Shown piece by piece: positions 46,695-58,825 of a stretch of DNA of 64,000 bases. The stretch is from Dioscorea cayenensis subsp. rotundata. Taxonomy: Eukaryota; Streptophyta; Magnoliopsida; Dioscoreales; Dioscoreaceae. The notes beneath the pieces were generated by a model. That model was given only the letters and a program-made list of their open reading frames with translations, was not told the DNA's origin and searched no databases. The translations under genes were made by a program, and so were the position numbers. Position 1 is the stretch's first letter; the number at the start of each line of letters is the position of its first letter. The stretch is from positions 1,287,875-1,351,874 of the forward strand of contig NC_052496.1 of NCBI RefSeq assembly GCF_009730915.1. Reading direction: 5' to 3'.

Positions 46695-49130
46695 TAGGGA
46701 TGGCAATTTATACCCTACTTAATGGGTATACTCGTACCCGGTCAAAGAGGGTATTTACTGTCTTTAATCGGGTACGGGGTAAGGGTATTACCTGTTATTT
46801 TTTTAGCGGGTACAGGTCGGGTAAGGGTATGCCCCTACCCATACCCTTACCCGTTGAGGATAGTACGGTTTTACCAGTACCCGTACCTTTACCCTCATAT
46901 ATATATATATATATAATTTTTTATTAAGCTAAACATTTAAACACAATTTACCCAAGATACAATTCATTACGATTAATTTGAAAATAATACTTTAAATTTT
47001 CTCTTAATATATTATTTTGAAATTTATTTAATTTTTATATTTATATTTGATATAGCACAATATTTTTTTGGATATAAATATTATGGATTACAATTAAATT
47101 AAAAAATTTAAACATTATAAAACAAATATAAAAAATAATATTATAATAAATTATTCTATAAATTATAAAAACCACCTGAAAAATAAAATACTAATAAAAA
47201 ATCAATTGGTTATGAGAATTACTTATAATATTTTTTATATTTAAAATCTCACTGGACATTTATAGAATTTGAAACTATAAAATATAAATAGTAGATATAT
47301 GAAAAAATTTAAAACAAAAACCAAGATAGTTAAACATAAACAAAAAAAGGTATAATTGCCATTGAGTCCAAAATAGACGCCAATGAAATCAACAAAGTTG
47401 TTATTTTGTATAAATTAATTTGTTACGTATAACTTTTATGTGATTATATAATTTAAGATAAACAAATATATATCAACTTGTAATTTTGAATTTACGGACA
47501 TGTGTTTAAACATTGTATTATTATTATTTAAATTTAATTCGATAATTTGAACAACGGATAAGCAGGTATCCTACGGGTATAACCGTATCTTGCGGGTAAG
47601 GGTAAGGGTATGATTTTTTATACCCTGGAGGGTACAGATAAGGGTACAGGTAGACGTGGCCATTTTGAACCGAAACCGTGGAACCGAACCGGAACCGAAC
47701 CGCCAAAAACCGGAATCGGAACCGGAAAAACCGTAACCGTCCTAAAACCGGAACCGGAAGCTTCATATAAGGTTCGGTTCCGGTTTCAAAATTTAAAAAC
47801 CGTGAAACCGGCGGTTCCATATGCGGTTCTATATGCGGTTTAACCGGCAGTTCCATATACGATTCAACCAAAGGTTCAAAACAAAAGTTCATATTATATT
47901 ATATAAATATAATATGAATAATGTCATACTATATAAATAACGTCATTTATGATTAGGTTTTTATTTTGTTAATATCATTAATTAGTAATTAATTAAGTAA
48001 TTGCATGTTTAAAGATATTTTAAATAATTAATTAAAGATATTAACCAAATTGATTATTGATTAGGTCTGATTCTGAATACTTGATTAGCCGATTAGGTCT
48101 AATTTGTGACATTCGTCCAACTTATATGTACTGTGCCATGCGAAACTTTGTTACACATGCAAGAGGATAAGTTATAATTAATTGATTATGTCACAAATTA
48201 TTAGTTACAAATTAAATATGGATTTATTAAAATAATTTAATTAACGAGAAGTACTTAAATATTCAATTCTTTAGTAGATTTCCATATTATTTTTATAATT
48301 TAATATAAAAAACAAACACTAGATTTTATATATCTTCCGTTTTGAAACTTACAAAATTAACGTAGTTCATATTAAATTATATTTATTTTATATAAATGAA
48401 AATATACTGAGTAAAATGCTCTCATGTAAAACATTTGAATCATTAAAAAAATATATAAATAAATAAAATAAAATAAACATGAATATATATGTGTATATAT
48501 ATCAATTTGCCTGATTTTGTTGATCATTTATATATATATATATATATTCCAATATATAGATAAAACTCCCAAGATTTTCAATTTGTAAACTATGCAACTT
48601 ATATAAGTATACTAGAAATCAAAAAGAAAAAAAGGAAAAAAATAAAAAAATAAAAAAACAATTCCTAAAGAAAAAAACAAATAACATACATGAACATTAA
48701 AAAAATAATAACAACAAAAATAAATAAAACATTGAAACCTTGGGTATACCGTGATACCTACTAACTTAACCTACTATCTTATATTAGTATTAAATTAATT
48801 CTTGTATTTTTTTGTGTTAATTAATTTGAATTATTGAATTATTTAGTTTAAAAAAACCCGAACAGTATGAACCAGTCAAACCGGAACCGTTGAACCAAAC
48901 CGCTAGAACCGGAACCGAACCGCCAAGAACCTTGCCTAGGAGGTTCGGTTCCGGTTCAAGGTTTCCTGAACCGAACCGCGGTTCAGGGAAACGATAACCG
49001 CGGTTCGAGAACCGTGAATCGGCGGTTCCTGAACCGTGGCCATGTCTAGGTACAGGTATGAGATAGGGGTTACTAGTACGGGTAAGGGTTTTGGCATACC
49101 CTATCCATATCCTACCGTTTGCCATCCCTA
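46695..49130. mobile_element. hAT element 1 (TIR TAGGGATGGCAA), inserted in copia RT
   Basis: Termini TAGGGATGGCAA ... TTGCCATCCCTA form TIRs, with an exact 8-bp duplication ATGAGGAG (46687-46694 and 49131-49138). Subterminal regions hold many GGGTA / TACCC repeats (46720-46890, 47560-47650, 49050-49120), as in hAT elements. No transposase is found, so it is non-autonomous. It contains a second hAT near its right end. Confidence 0.93.
47651..49048. mobile_element. hAT element 2 (TIR TAGACGTGGCCA), nested in hAT 1
   Basis: Left end TAGACGTGGCCATTTTGAACCG and inverted right end CCGTGGCCATGTCTA, with exact 8-bp duplication GGTACAGG (47643-47650 and 49049-49056). The subterminal zones are dense in AACCG / CGGTT repeats. 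The interior is AT-rich and non-coding. The open frame 47892-47524 is created by the CGGTT repeats. Confidence 0.93.
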
Positions 49131-52100
49131 ATGAGGAGGAGCCAGTGACAATAATGTCATCAACATAAATGAGAATAGACAGTAGTTGTACCATTGATAT
49201 AAATAAACAAGGAAGTGTCAGCGCAAGATGATATGAACCCAAGTTCCTGTAGCTTTGAGCTTAGTCTAGCATATCAAGCTCGTGGTGCTTATTTTAATCC
49301 ATACAAAGCCTTATCCAGCTTGCACACAAGATGCGGTTGCCGTGAGTCTGTGTACCCAGGTGGCTGACACATAAAGACTTCCTCTTCCAGAACACCATGC
49401 AAAACGCGTTCTGAACATCCAATTGCCGCAAGTCCCAACCACCCACGTGATACAGCAATTGAGAGAACCAAACTAATTGTAACAGATTTGACCACTGGGC
49501 TGAAGGTATCCTCATAATCAATATCATAATGCTGTCAAAATCCTTTGGCCACTAGACGAGCTTTATACCTGTCGATGATGCTATCTACCTTGTGCTTAAC
49601 CTTGTAAACCCACTTGCAGTCGATGATGTTTTGACCGCTAATGGGATGAACAAGGCTCCAGGTGCCATTCTACTGAAGTGCCTCAAATTCCTGGTCCATA
49701 GCATGCTTCCAGTTAGGATCCGCCAATGCCACATCAAGCGACTCCGGTTCACTGGTGGTACTATAGTCATAACGAACAATGTCATTTGTGAATGTACTAG
49801 GGACCCGGATGTTGTCACGGAGACTTGTCGTCATATGGTGAGTGTGCCCATGTGGGGCAGGTGGCACAACAGTAGGTGTGGAGACAGTACTAGAGACTTA
49901 GATGATGCAGAAGTGCTCGACACTGTACTGGGTGCAAAGACAGGGTGCAAAGACCAACCATAAGCAAAGAGATGGCAAAGGGAAACACTTCCTCATCGAA
50001 AACGACGTCGCGGGAGATGTATATACGATCAGATGTTGGATTAAGGCACTTATAACCCTTATATTGAGTACTATAGCCGAGAAATACACATTGGTGAGAG
50101 CGAAACTAAAGTTTACGGCATTGTAGGCTCGAAGATGAGGCCAACACGCAGACCCAAAAACCTTTAAAGAGGAATAATCAAGTTTGATATTAAACAATTT
50201 TTCTAGCGGGATAGAATTGTGTATAACTTTGCTTGGTAGTCGATTGATGAGGTAGTTGGCAGTGGTAAAGGATTCATCCCAAAATTTGAGGGAAACACCC
50301 AAAAAAGCAAGAAGGATAAAACCAGTTTCAACGATGTGCCGATGTTTACGTTCGGCTATACCGTTTTGTTGGGTGTGTGAGAACAAAAAACATGATGAGC
50401 AATGTCAACTTGATTAAAAAATGAGTATAATTTTGATGCCCCCACCGCCTCCCCTACCCCACCCCCAATCAATTTGCATGCAAAGAATCTTTCTATTAAG
50501 TTCCTTTTCAACAAGAGTTTGAAAATGAACAAATGTGCTAAGAACATCAGCCTTACTTTAAGAGGGAATGACCAAACGAACTTGCTGAAATCATCGAGGA
50601 AACTCACATAATATTTAAAACCCCCAGCAGAGGTAAGAGCAAGACCCCATACATCGGAGTAGACAAGTGCTAATGGAGACAACGAAATTGCATGTGGAGT
50701 AGTGTAAGGTAACTGGTGACTTTTAGCCTGTTGACATGAATCACAGACCAATACATTACTGGAACTATTGGAACATGGAAGATTATTTAGACTAAGGACA
50801 CAACGAACTATAGAGAGTAATGAATGACAGAGATGACTATGCCATTTTTCTTAAGTAGGTGTGGCAACGGAGTAGGCATGCTTGGAGGGCGTAGATGGTA
50901 AACTTGATATGAGAGGATAGAGGCCACCCCTACATTCCCCGCGAAGAACCATTCTCTTCGTTTCCCGATCTTTAATAAGAAAATGATTAGGATGATATTC
51001 AAGGAAGATGTTATTATAAGGGTTAAATGATGAACGGAAATAAGATTTTTCTTGGCATTAGGAACATGAAGAATATGTTTCAAGGATAAATCTTGAAGCG
51101 GGGTATTAATTAAGGAATGCCCAATATGACTAATAAACATACTTCCACCATTTGCGGTGTGCGCTTGATCACGACCATGATATTTGTCACGGATCGTTAG
51201 CTTGTCGAGCTAGCCCATGATGTGGTCGGTAGCGCCCATGTCGGTGTACCAATTTGTATCGACATTGAAGGAGATGGTGTTGGTGTAGTTAGCCACACGA
51301 TCATCCTCCGCCTAGTAGGAATGATTGAAACGGTAATGACACTTCAACACACTGTGCCCCACCTTACCGCACAGCTGACATGTGGGCCTTGAGCTACCAC
51401 CGTCCTTCTTGTTCTGGCCCTTGGAGTAGTCGCAGTATTCACGGCACTTCTGTTGTGGTTCACGATTGCCAATGCCACGATGACCTTCTTGGCCGCCACC
51501 AAAATGGCCTCTTCTGAAACCACCACCATGGCCGCCGCCTTGATAGCCTCAAGAAGCGAGATTGATAGTCGAACCGATCTAGAGAGCATGGTTCTGTTGC
51601 TCCAGGCGAGTCTCGTAGGAGAAAAAGTAAGTATAGAACTTGGATAAGCCGATCGATTCAGACCTGTTCATGACAAAGGAAGCCAGTGGGTTGTACTCAG
51701 CATCGAGGCCTGCCATGATATAGCCGATTAGATCATCATTGCTCATCAGGTAGCCAATAGACACCATCTGATCCGCAAGCGATTTCATGCGATTGAAGTA
51801 CTCTATCGTGCTCAGATCATTCTTGCGTGTCGTGGAGAGTTGCATCCGAATTTGCATGATCCAGGCCTTAGATTATGATGCGAACATGTGTTCGAGTGCA
51901 ATCTACACCTCTACTGCCGACGTTAGGCCAATGATCTGCGACAACACTGGTTGTTCGAGCTACATGAGAAGTGCCCCAAGTACTTACTGGTCCTTGAGAA
52001 GCCAGGCATTGTACTCCGGGTTGGAGATGACCTTCTCAACTAGCTTGCCGTCAATCGTCTCAGTCACCTTGATGGTTGTTGGCGGTGTGACCTCCGACCC

Positions 52101-52260
52101 ATCTACAAAACCAAGGAGTTGATGACCTCGAAGAATAGGGATCTGCTACGCCTTCCACAACAGGTAATTTTCCTTTGCGAGCTTCACATTGACGAAGTTG
52201 GTGACACCAAGAGATAGCACCGCCGCACCAGCCGAGGAAGCACTATAATTCATTGGATGT
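49131..52260 (-). pseudogene. Copia gag-pol, 5' portion (gag, PR, INT, start of RT)
   Basis: Minus-strand remnants: gag with LAKENYLLWKA (52150) and RMKSLADQMVSIGYLMSNDDLI (about 51780); a CCHC knuckle CQLCGKVGHSVLKC (about 51380-51340); protease region NWYTDMGATDHIMG then a stop (about 51255), with the DSG active site altered to DMG; integrase VCDSCQQAKSHQLPY (50745), VYSDVWG and YYVSFLDDFSKFVW, then SHTQQNGIAERKHRHIVETG (50380) and LPSKVIHNSIPLEKLF; RT start with [30 protein letters not shown] (about 49430) and ILIYVDDIIVTGSS (about 49170). Several frame changes are needed between blocks, so no full polyprotein can be made. Confidence 0.88.
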
Positions 52261-52278
52261 TTTGTGGAAGAGAACCTA

Positions 52279-52292
52279 GCTCTTTGATACCA
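52279..52292 (-). promoter_or_regulatory. Primer-binding site (initiator Met-tRNA type)
   Basis: The minus strand reads TGGTATCAAAGAGCT immediately after the 5' LTR. It matches the TGGTATCAGAGC copia PBS complementary to the 3' end of plant initiator Met-tRNA, with one extra or changed base. Confidence 0.85.
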
Positions 52293-52539
52293 TATAAAAA
52301 CTAGGAAGCAATGGTCTAAGGTTTGTAACTGACGCACCTTTCAGGGCACATTCCTTCTCATATTTATATACAAGATATTGTTACAAGTGGATGGCTTACA
52401 ATCAACGTTGATACCGATCCCTTTAATTATGTGATACGATTTAATTGTTACCAACTATACATGGATCCTACTATATAGTCGGTTGTTACCAAATATACAT
52501 GGATCCTACTATATATGGTTGTAGGATATTATCTTAACA
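52293..52539 (-). repeat. 5' LTR of the copia element
   Basis: 247 bp, plus strand TATAAAAACTAGGAAGCAATGG ... ATCTTAACA. It directly borders the primer-binding site. Confidence 0.92.
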
Positions 52540-52544
52540 CTCCA

Positions 52545-53069
52545 TTCATGGTTGTTGGTGTCACCTAAACCAGTTTGAAAGAAACATCTGAGCAGCTATG
52601 CAAGGAGGTAGCTACGTCGACCATGCATGGCTTTCCCACCACCACTGAAATGGGATGATTCACATCGTGGGAATTAGAAGCCTCAACCATGGGGATGAAT
52701 GTCTCAAAGGGCGTCAAGAAGGAGCTGGCGAAGGACGTCATACTTGATAGGCAAGGCCATCAAGATCTTCTTCTCCTAGGTCGCTATCCTCATTGTTTCC
52801 AGCCTCATTCTCAGCTTCGGTGTCAACTATATCATGAGTGACAACTTATTGTTCTCCTAAGCGCCTTTTACCATATTTAAAAAAAAAAAAGTATATTTGT
52901 TTTTTTTAATCTATTGAATAGCCCAATGGTATGACACCAAAGTTATAATAACATCTTGTTAAACATATTCAAAAACCAAATAAATAAATAAATTTTAATT
53001 ATAAATATTATTTGGTTTTTTGGGGTTTGATAAATTCCATGGGGCTTATTACCATTAAAATATAAAAGG

Positions 53070-53111
<42 letters not shown>

Positions 53112-53432
53112 AATGGATAAGACATGTATGAGACCTGCATTATCAAATTCAACCCGTCTGACGCTGGAACCACATATACACAACTACTATTCACAACTCC
53201 AAGAAATGTACCCTCATTGAGAATCGAACTTTCAATTATTCGGTGAAAATTCTATCAGTGACCCGTATACCAATAAATCCGAAGGTGGGTTGGCTATGAA
53301 ATTGTTATTTTAGCTGACAGAAAATGTAATATAGGCGAGTTGCTGGGGGACTTGCATAGAGTCTCAGAATTGGAGCGGACTTGTTTAAGAATTGCTGGGT
53401 GGATTGGGTGTTGAATTAGAGGGAAGTAAACG
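52545..53432. other. Spacer and ARP6 promoter region
   Basis: The left 250 bp continue the unidentified repeat seen at 44847-45523. A (TTA)n microsatellite lies at about 53069-53109. No other gene is seen. The ARP6 5' UTR probably lies within the last 100-150 bp; no TATA box is clear. Confidence 0.4.
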
Positions 53433-56157
53433 ATGTCGAGTGTGGTGGTGCTGGACAACGGCGGGGGCCTTTGCAAGGCTGGCTTCGCCGGCGACAGAGA
53501 TCCCACCGCCGTGGTTCCTAACTGCTTGGGCCGCTCAGGTGCGTCGAAGAGGTGGCTGGTGGCCGACCAGCTCCTGGCCCCTGACTCCGATGTCACCTCC
53601 GTATCCATTCGCCGTCCTTTAGACCGCGGTTACCTCGTCAACCCCGACCTCCAGCGCGAGGTCTGGGACCGCATCCTCAGGTCTCTCCTGCGCGCCGACC
53701 CCGCTCACTCCTCGCTTCTGCTTGTGGAGCCCCTTTTCAACCCCCCCTCCGTCCAGCGAGCCACGGACGAGCTCATCTTCGAGGACTTTGGTTTCCAATC
53801 TCTGTGCGTGGCGGATTCCCCCTCCCTGATCCATCTTTACGAAGCTAGCCGGCGGCCGTGCCTCTCGCAGTACTGCTGCAGCCTCGTCGTCGACTGCGGC
53901 TTTTCTTTTATCCATGCCGCCCCCGTCCTCCACAACTTCACCCTCAACTATGGCGTCCGCAGGCTTGATCTCGGCGGCAAGGCCCTCACCAACTACCTCA
54001 AGGAGCTTGTCTCCTACCGCTCCGTCAATGTCATGGATGAGACCCTCATCATAGACCATGCCAAGGAGCAGCTCTGTTTCGTCTCCCTCGACGTGGCCCG
54101 AGATCTCGAACTCGCCAGGTGAGCCATTGTGTTCATCAAAATTTGAATTTCAACAGCAGTTCATCTCGGCACAGTAGATGCTTGATGATTTCCCTCATCC
54201 ACCGTGTCTCCTTTTCTTTTCATTTCCAATATTTTTTGTGGCTGATGCCCATTTCCCCATCTCACCTTCTAATGCAATTTATGATTAATGATTTTGCTTC
54301 TAAACCGAGAAAACTCAATTGTCACGGCTTGGGGTTTATATGAACAGCATCACATTTGACATCTCGTCAGAAGCATTTTGTGCAAGACACTCCATGACAT
54401 TCTTGCAAATGGAACAAGTTTATCTTTAAGACAAAAACTCTATGTTAAACATCCTCAATGCAAAGCAATCATTGTTTTTCACTTAAGTTATCTATGGCTC
54501 ACACAGAACATGCTAGATTTGTTCACTCAAATTGCTGTTTAGCTGTAAATTGAAACTGTTGATGAGTGCTTCTCGAAAGTAAAATAAAAAAACACAATTA
54601 TGTTCTACTTGTCGTAATTGTTTGTGCGCACCATATTTCCTCAACTAGATGAGCATGCACCTCAAAGTTGTTGATAGAAGATTATGCCATTGGTTAGCAT
54701 GATTCATCTCAGTAATGATTATCTGTGCATCTTGTTCACTAGGAAATCAGGGGAAGACAACCCATTCAGGTGCACTTATGTTTTGCCAGATGGTGTTACA
54801 CATACAAAAGGTTATGTGAAAGACATGGAGGAGGCCCGGAGGTATCTCTCTCTGCCATCTCAGAGTACCATCAATCAGTCAGTGGCAAATGAAGAGCTAG
54901 ATTGCCAAGAGAATGCAAAAAGACCAGAGGCTAGGAGGCAGATTGATCTAACAAAAAATGTGTTGCCTCAATCTGACTACTGGCTGAAAGGATTTATCTG
55001 TTTTTGTTCGTCTGGCTCACATAAGTTCTTCTGTGCAGGAGTTTTCTCTGACAAATGAGCGCTTCCTTGTGCCTGAGATGATTTTTCATCCTTCTGATCT
55101 GGGTCTGTATCGCCTTAATCCATTTGAGAGTATCTAATCTTACATTTGAGGCTTAATTGCGACATGATGAACTTTGCAGCTTCTATCAGCTTGCACTGTC
55201 TGCATTTTGTGGACTGGAGTTTGAAAAGATTTAGGTTGTGACTCCTTGTTGGTCAACTTAGACAGGATACTATAGTTTTGTGCCATTATTACTGATGTTA
55301 TCTGACTTAATTATCATTCACCTTCTTATGACTATCATTGTCTACATAATATTAGTATTTGCATCCAGTCTATTTTACAGTGCTTGTGTTTTAAATCTGT
55401 GACTTAAGATGAAATCATTTTTGTAAATCTTATCCTTGTAGTGTGGATCTCAGGTGCATTTTTCATGGGTTAAATTTGTTCATGGTGCTTAATTTGGTTC
55501 TGTGGATATTTACAGGTATGAACCAAGCTGGATTAGCTGAGTGCATTGTACGAGCTGTTCAGTCATGCCATCCTCAACTTCATCCTCAACTTTTTGAGAG
55601 GTGATTCTTTATGCTTTGAGATTACTGCCATGTGTTTCTGTTCATTCAATTACATGGTTGAATAACAGGCAGAATGTCATCTTTAGTTTATAGTTCGAAA
55701 CTTACTGATTAAAACATATGTTACTAATCACATTAATTATTTTGGCAGCATTATTTTGACTGGTGGGAGCACATTATTTCCTCAATTTAGGGAAAGACTG
55801 TAAGATGCTTATCTTATGACCTTTCAATTGGATGAAGAGGCAAGCCAATTGTCAATTCTGTCTTTTTTCTTCCTATAGAGAAAGAGAGCTTCGACCTCTT
55901 GTCCGGGATGATTACAAAGTGAAGATAGCTACACAAGAAGAGTATAACAATTCCTCATGCTTGTTTTCTGCATCTTGTTGTAAGTTTAAATTTCTTGAGC
56001 ATTTTATACAGCTCTTCTATGGTGCAGTCCCATTTTAGGTGTATGGAGAGGCGGATCATTACTAGCATCAAGCCCTGATTTTGAATCGATGTGCATTACA
56101 AAACTGGAGTACGAGGAAATTGGATCTGCCCGTTCACGGCGTCGTTTCTTCCACTAA
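53433..56157 (+). CDS. ARP6: Actin-related protein 6 (SWR1 complex), 7 exons
   Basis: Exons: 53433-54118, 54743-54959, 55039-55102, 55516-55600, 55749-55799, 55879-55941, 56028-56157. GT-AG introns keep frame to a stop, giving 431 aa (plant ARP6 is about 420). The nuclear protein is a core part of the SWR1 complex that deposits H2A.Z and affects flowering and temperature responses. Visible actin-fold pieces: VVLDNGGGLCKAGFAGD (phosphate-1), GYLVNPDLQREVWDRIL, SLVVDCGFSFIHAAP (phosphate-2), RLDLGGKALTNYLKEL, FLVPEMIFHPSDLGMNQAGL, SIILTGGSTLFPQFRERL (adenosine region) and ILGVWRGGSLLASSPDF near the end. The C-terminus ..SRRRFFH is typical of ARP6. Exon 1 is GC-rich, the later exons AT-rich. The minus-strand frame 54059-53619 is a shadow. 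No defect is seen. Confidence 0.95.
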
Positions 56158-56820
56158 GGTAATGCTTATGGTTGGTTGCGTGAATGCTATGTATAAAATG
56201 TAGTCTAGATGACTGATATTTTAAGTAGTTATTTATTTATTTCTTGTAGCAGAAGAAAAGGTCTTCATCATGGTTGAGGTATGCAGATAATCAAGGTACC
56301 AATCTTACGGTCTGGTTGGGGGGTTTAGGAAGTGACTAACATTCGGCATACCCTGAATGCCACATCTCCTGGAAAAGTTGTCAACTACAACTGATGGATT
56401 GATCATTTCTTGTAAAGGATTAGTTCCATCTGAAGCTGAAGTCATGCCCCATTACTTCATTCATGATTCATGAGCTATGAGAATAGATGTATCACTTCCT
56501 GAAATGATGTCAAATTGACGTCATTTGACCATTTTTCTTGTAACCAGTGTTTCAGATGTTCTGTTGCATTTTTCTGGTTGCTGGTCATCAGTTATTTTCT
56601 TGTTTGCATTACTTAGTTGCTACATCTTGAACAATCGTTATTAAGATGTAATACTTCCCTACCTGACCGGTTAATTTGTGGTTTTTGGATGGGGCATGGA
56701 GCAAACACTCTGAATTCAGATACTTGACATCATTTGTGAATTCAGTGACTGCTGGTTCTATTTCAAACTTTATCCATGAAATAGTTTTGCAGCATGTTCT
56801 GCGTCAATGCAATAGTTTTG
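56158..56820 (+). other. ARP6 3' UTR and flank
   Basis: Contains the probable 3' UTR, possibly with a spliced segment (a GTAATGC...TTGTAGCAG pattern follows the stop directly). It runs up to the LINE insertion. No other gene is seen. Confidence 0.4.
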
Positions 56821-57002
56821 CACCATTCATTAGAGATAAGTGGCCTTTATCTCTTCTTCCTCTCCTTTCACACTGCTTGCCTTCTTCTTCTTCATCCTAT
56901 TCCTCTCACTTCGTGAACCAGAAGACATTCAAGTCATGACCTCCACCTGAAACGCTCCCCTTCCACCTGAAACACTCCCCATTATTCGTCATCCCCCTTG
57001 CC

Positions 57003-58745
57003 ATGGCAAGCGGGGACAGGCAACCAGTCCCTCCTCTCCGCCAGCAGCCTAAATCTTGGGCACAAATCGCCTCTAAACTGCATCAACCCTCTGATAACTC
57101 ACCACTCCACAATCCTCACATTCTCAGTAAAATCAAGGACTCCACTACTGACTTTGTTCGTCTTGATGGTGATACCATGAGTAGAGCCCGCTTGAAGTTC
57201 CAGCATGCTCTGTATGGTAAGCTATTTGGGAAACCCCCCACTTTCGACCAAGTAAAGATTGAGCTTCTTTCCAAATGGAGCTCGTTTGGAGAGGTCCTCA
57301 TTTCTGATTTACCCAATGGTTTCCTACTGGTCAGATGCTCTACTCAGCAAGCTATGCAACATATTCTCCTTAATGGACCATGGTCCGTCAACGGGATTAT
57401 TCTTCAACTTTCACCATGGGAGCCTTTCTTTGAACCTACCTTTGCTAAGCTCAACACTGCAGTGGTATGGATTCAATTACATAACCTCCCTGTGGAGTTT
57501 TGGGAAGGAGAAACGCTCGAAACGATTGCTAATCAATTTGGTTCTCTCATTAAGGTGGATGATTTTACTTCCTCGTTGAGTCGGTCTAAATTTGCTCGTC
57601 TCTGTGTTGAGATCGACCTGTCCAAACCACTCAGTCGTGGCTTTTGGATTGGCGACGATCTTCATAGAGTCTTCGTGGTTGTCATGTATGAAAGACTCCC
57701 AACCTTTTGCTATACCTGCGGAATGATAGGACACGGCAGTAACTCCTGCTGTTCGTCTCTGTCGCCTGGTGCCGGTGAGACCGTTCCGACCCGCCCCTCG
57801 TGGCGAGTTGAAACCAGGCCTACCTTGGTATCAAGCCTCGATGACCAACGCATGGAGGACTCCGTGCCCACTATTGATCATTCTTTGCCGGAAAAACCTG
57901 ATAATACTGTTCATGCCATGCCGGATTCTGATTTTGGCCCCTGGCTACTTGTTTCCCGACGGCGAGGTAGCTCCCGCGGTCGCGGCGGCAACTCGCGTGC
58001 CAGTCACGTGACCCCGGGAGTTGCAGCCGTTTCGGGTCCCGACGCCTTCAAGTCTCGAGGCACGTCATATCACAGCTTGCGTGGTGGAAAGAGATCCGAT
58101 CCGAGTGGGCGGCACCCCCCCACTCACGTCTCCCCCCCCCCTGAATCTGCACATTCGCATATCCCTGCTGATCAGTCACATCATAGCTCTCCCGTTGTCT
58201 CTCCCCTTTCCAATGCAGTGACCCCTTTTCCTAGAAGCCCACCTCCTAACCAACCTGACCCACCGCCTTCGCACGCCATTCTAGATACGCCTTGTCTAGC
58301 TGTCACTGCTATTGCTGGTTCGCTGCCTAAGCCCTCCACTCAAAGCTCGGCTCTTCACCTTCCCCCACTTTTCGAGATCAACTCACGTAGCCGTTACAAA
58401 TCCCCACCCCCTGCCATCCGTTCCTCGTTACATCCGCCAAACCCCTCTTCTTCCCTTCAGGATCCCTGTTCGCATACTAGCTTGGTGGATAAGATCTCCA
58501 CTGCTCTTGAGGGTGATGGTATGGAGGATGTGGGCTCTCAAGATGGACAATACACTGACGAAGATGATGATGATGATGAAGAGATGTCTGATGAAGGTGA
58601 TCCCGCTCTTGAACCAGATGATGCAATGACCTTAGTTCAGTATCAAGCTGAGGCTCGGAGGGAGGCCCTCATCCGAAAAAGCTCAAATACGTCGGAAATC
58701 TCTCCGAAGAAGGGGAGGATTGAGTCAGGGGGTCCCTCTTCCTAA
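57003..58745 (+). CDS. LINE ORF1: DUF4283/zinc-knuckle RNA-binding protein
   Basis: 580 aa, uninterrupted. The DUF4283 domain covers about residues 50-230 (RARLKFQHALYGKLFGKPP, ELLSKWSSFGEVLISDLPNG, VWIQLHNLPVEFWEGETLE). A CCHC knuckle CYTCGMIGHGSNSC (236-249, C-x2-C-x4-H-x4-C) follows. The rest is Pro/Ser-rich with an acidic tail (DEDDDDDEEMSDEGD) and a KKGRIE end. In plant L1 elements this protein binds the element RNA in the ribonucleoprotein. The ATG at 57003 gives MASGDRQPV, followed by SWAQIAS, which is typical of ORF1 starts. ORF2 begins 80 bp downstream in another frame. Confidence 0.9.
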   Translation: MASGDRQPVPPLRQQPKSWAQIASKLHQPSDNSPLHNPHILSKIKDSTTDFVRLDGDTMSRARLKFQHALYGKLFGKPPTFDQVKIELLSKWSSFGEVLISDLPNGFLLVRCSTQQAMQHILLNGPWSVNGIILQLSPWEPFFEPTFAKLNTAVVWIQLHNLPVEFWEGETLETIANQFGSLIKVDDFTSSLSRSKFARLCVEIDLSKPLSRGFWIGDDLHRVFVVVMYERLPTFCYTCGMIGHGSNSCCSSLSPGAGETVPTRPSWRVETRPTLVSSLDDQRMEDSVPTIDHSLPEKPDNTVHAMPDSDFGPWLLVSRRRGSSRGRGGNSRASHVTPGVAAVSGPDAFKSRGTSYHSLRGGKRSDPSGRHPPTHVSPPPESAHSHIPADQSHHSSPVVSPLSNAVTPFPRSPPPNQPDPPPSHAILDTPCLAVTAIAGSLPKPSTQSSALHLPPLFEINSRSRYKSPPPAIRSSLHPPNPSSSLQDPCSHTSLVDKISTALEGDGMEDVGSQDGQYTDEDDDDDEEMSDEGDPALEPDDAMTLVQYQAEARREALIRKSSNTSEISPKKGRIESGGPSS

Positions 58746-58825
58746 CTCTTTTCTCCTTTACTCCTCTGTGTTGGACCTATTTTTCAGGAAGTTTTTTATT
58801 GCTCTTACATCACTTTGGTTTTCTC

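Larger units (their letters stand above)
45529..52539 (-). mobile_element. Ty1/copia LTR retrotransposon, minus strand, with nested hATs
   Basis: Two ~250-bp LTRs bound the element, with 5-bp duplication CTCCA outside (45524-45528 and 52540-52544). On the minus strand the order is 5' LTR, primer-binding site, gag, protease, integrase, RT, RNase H, 3' LTR, which is the copia order. The gene region is broken by stops and frameshifts and by a 2.4-kb hAT in the RT. Without the hATs the element is about 4.6 kb, the usual copia size. The two LTRs differ at several percent of positions, so the insertion is not recent. Confidence 0.93.

Noticed and set aside
49592-50126. Forward open frames across the copia element
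   Set aside because: They are antisense to recognisable copia integrase and RT sequence on the minus strand.
53619-54059. 146-codon minus-strand frame opposite ARP6 exon 1
   Set aside because: Shadow of the GC-rich ARP6 exon; ARP6 motifs on the plus strand are unambiguous.
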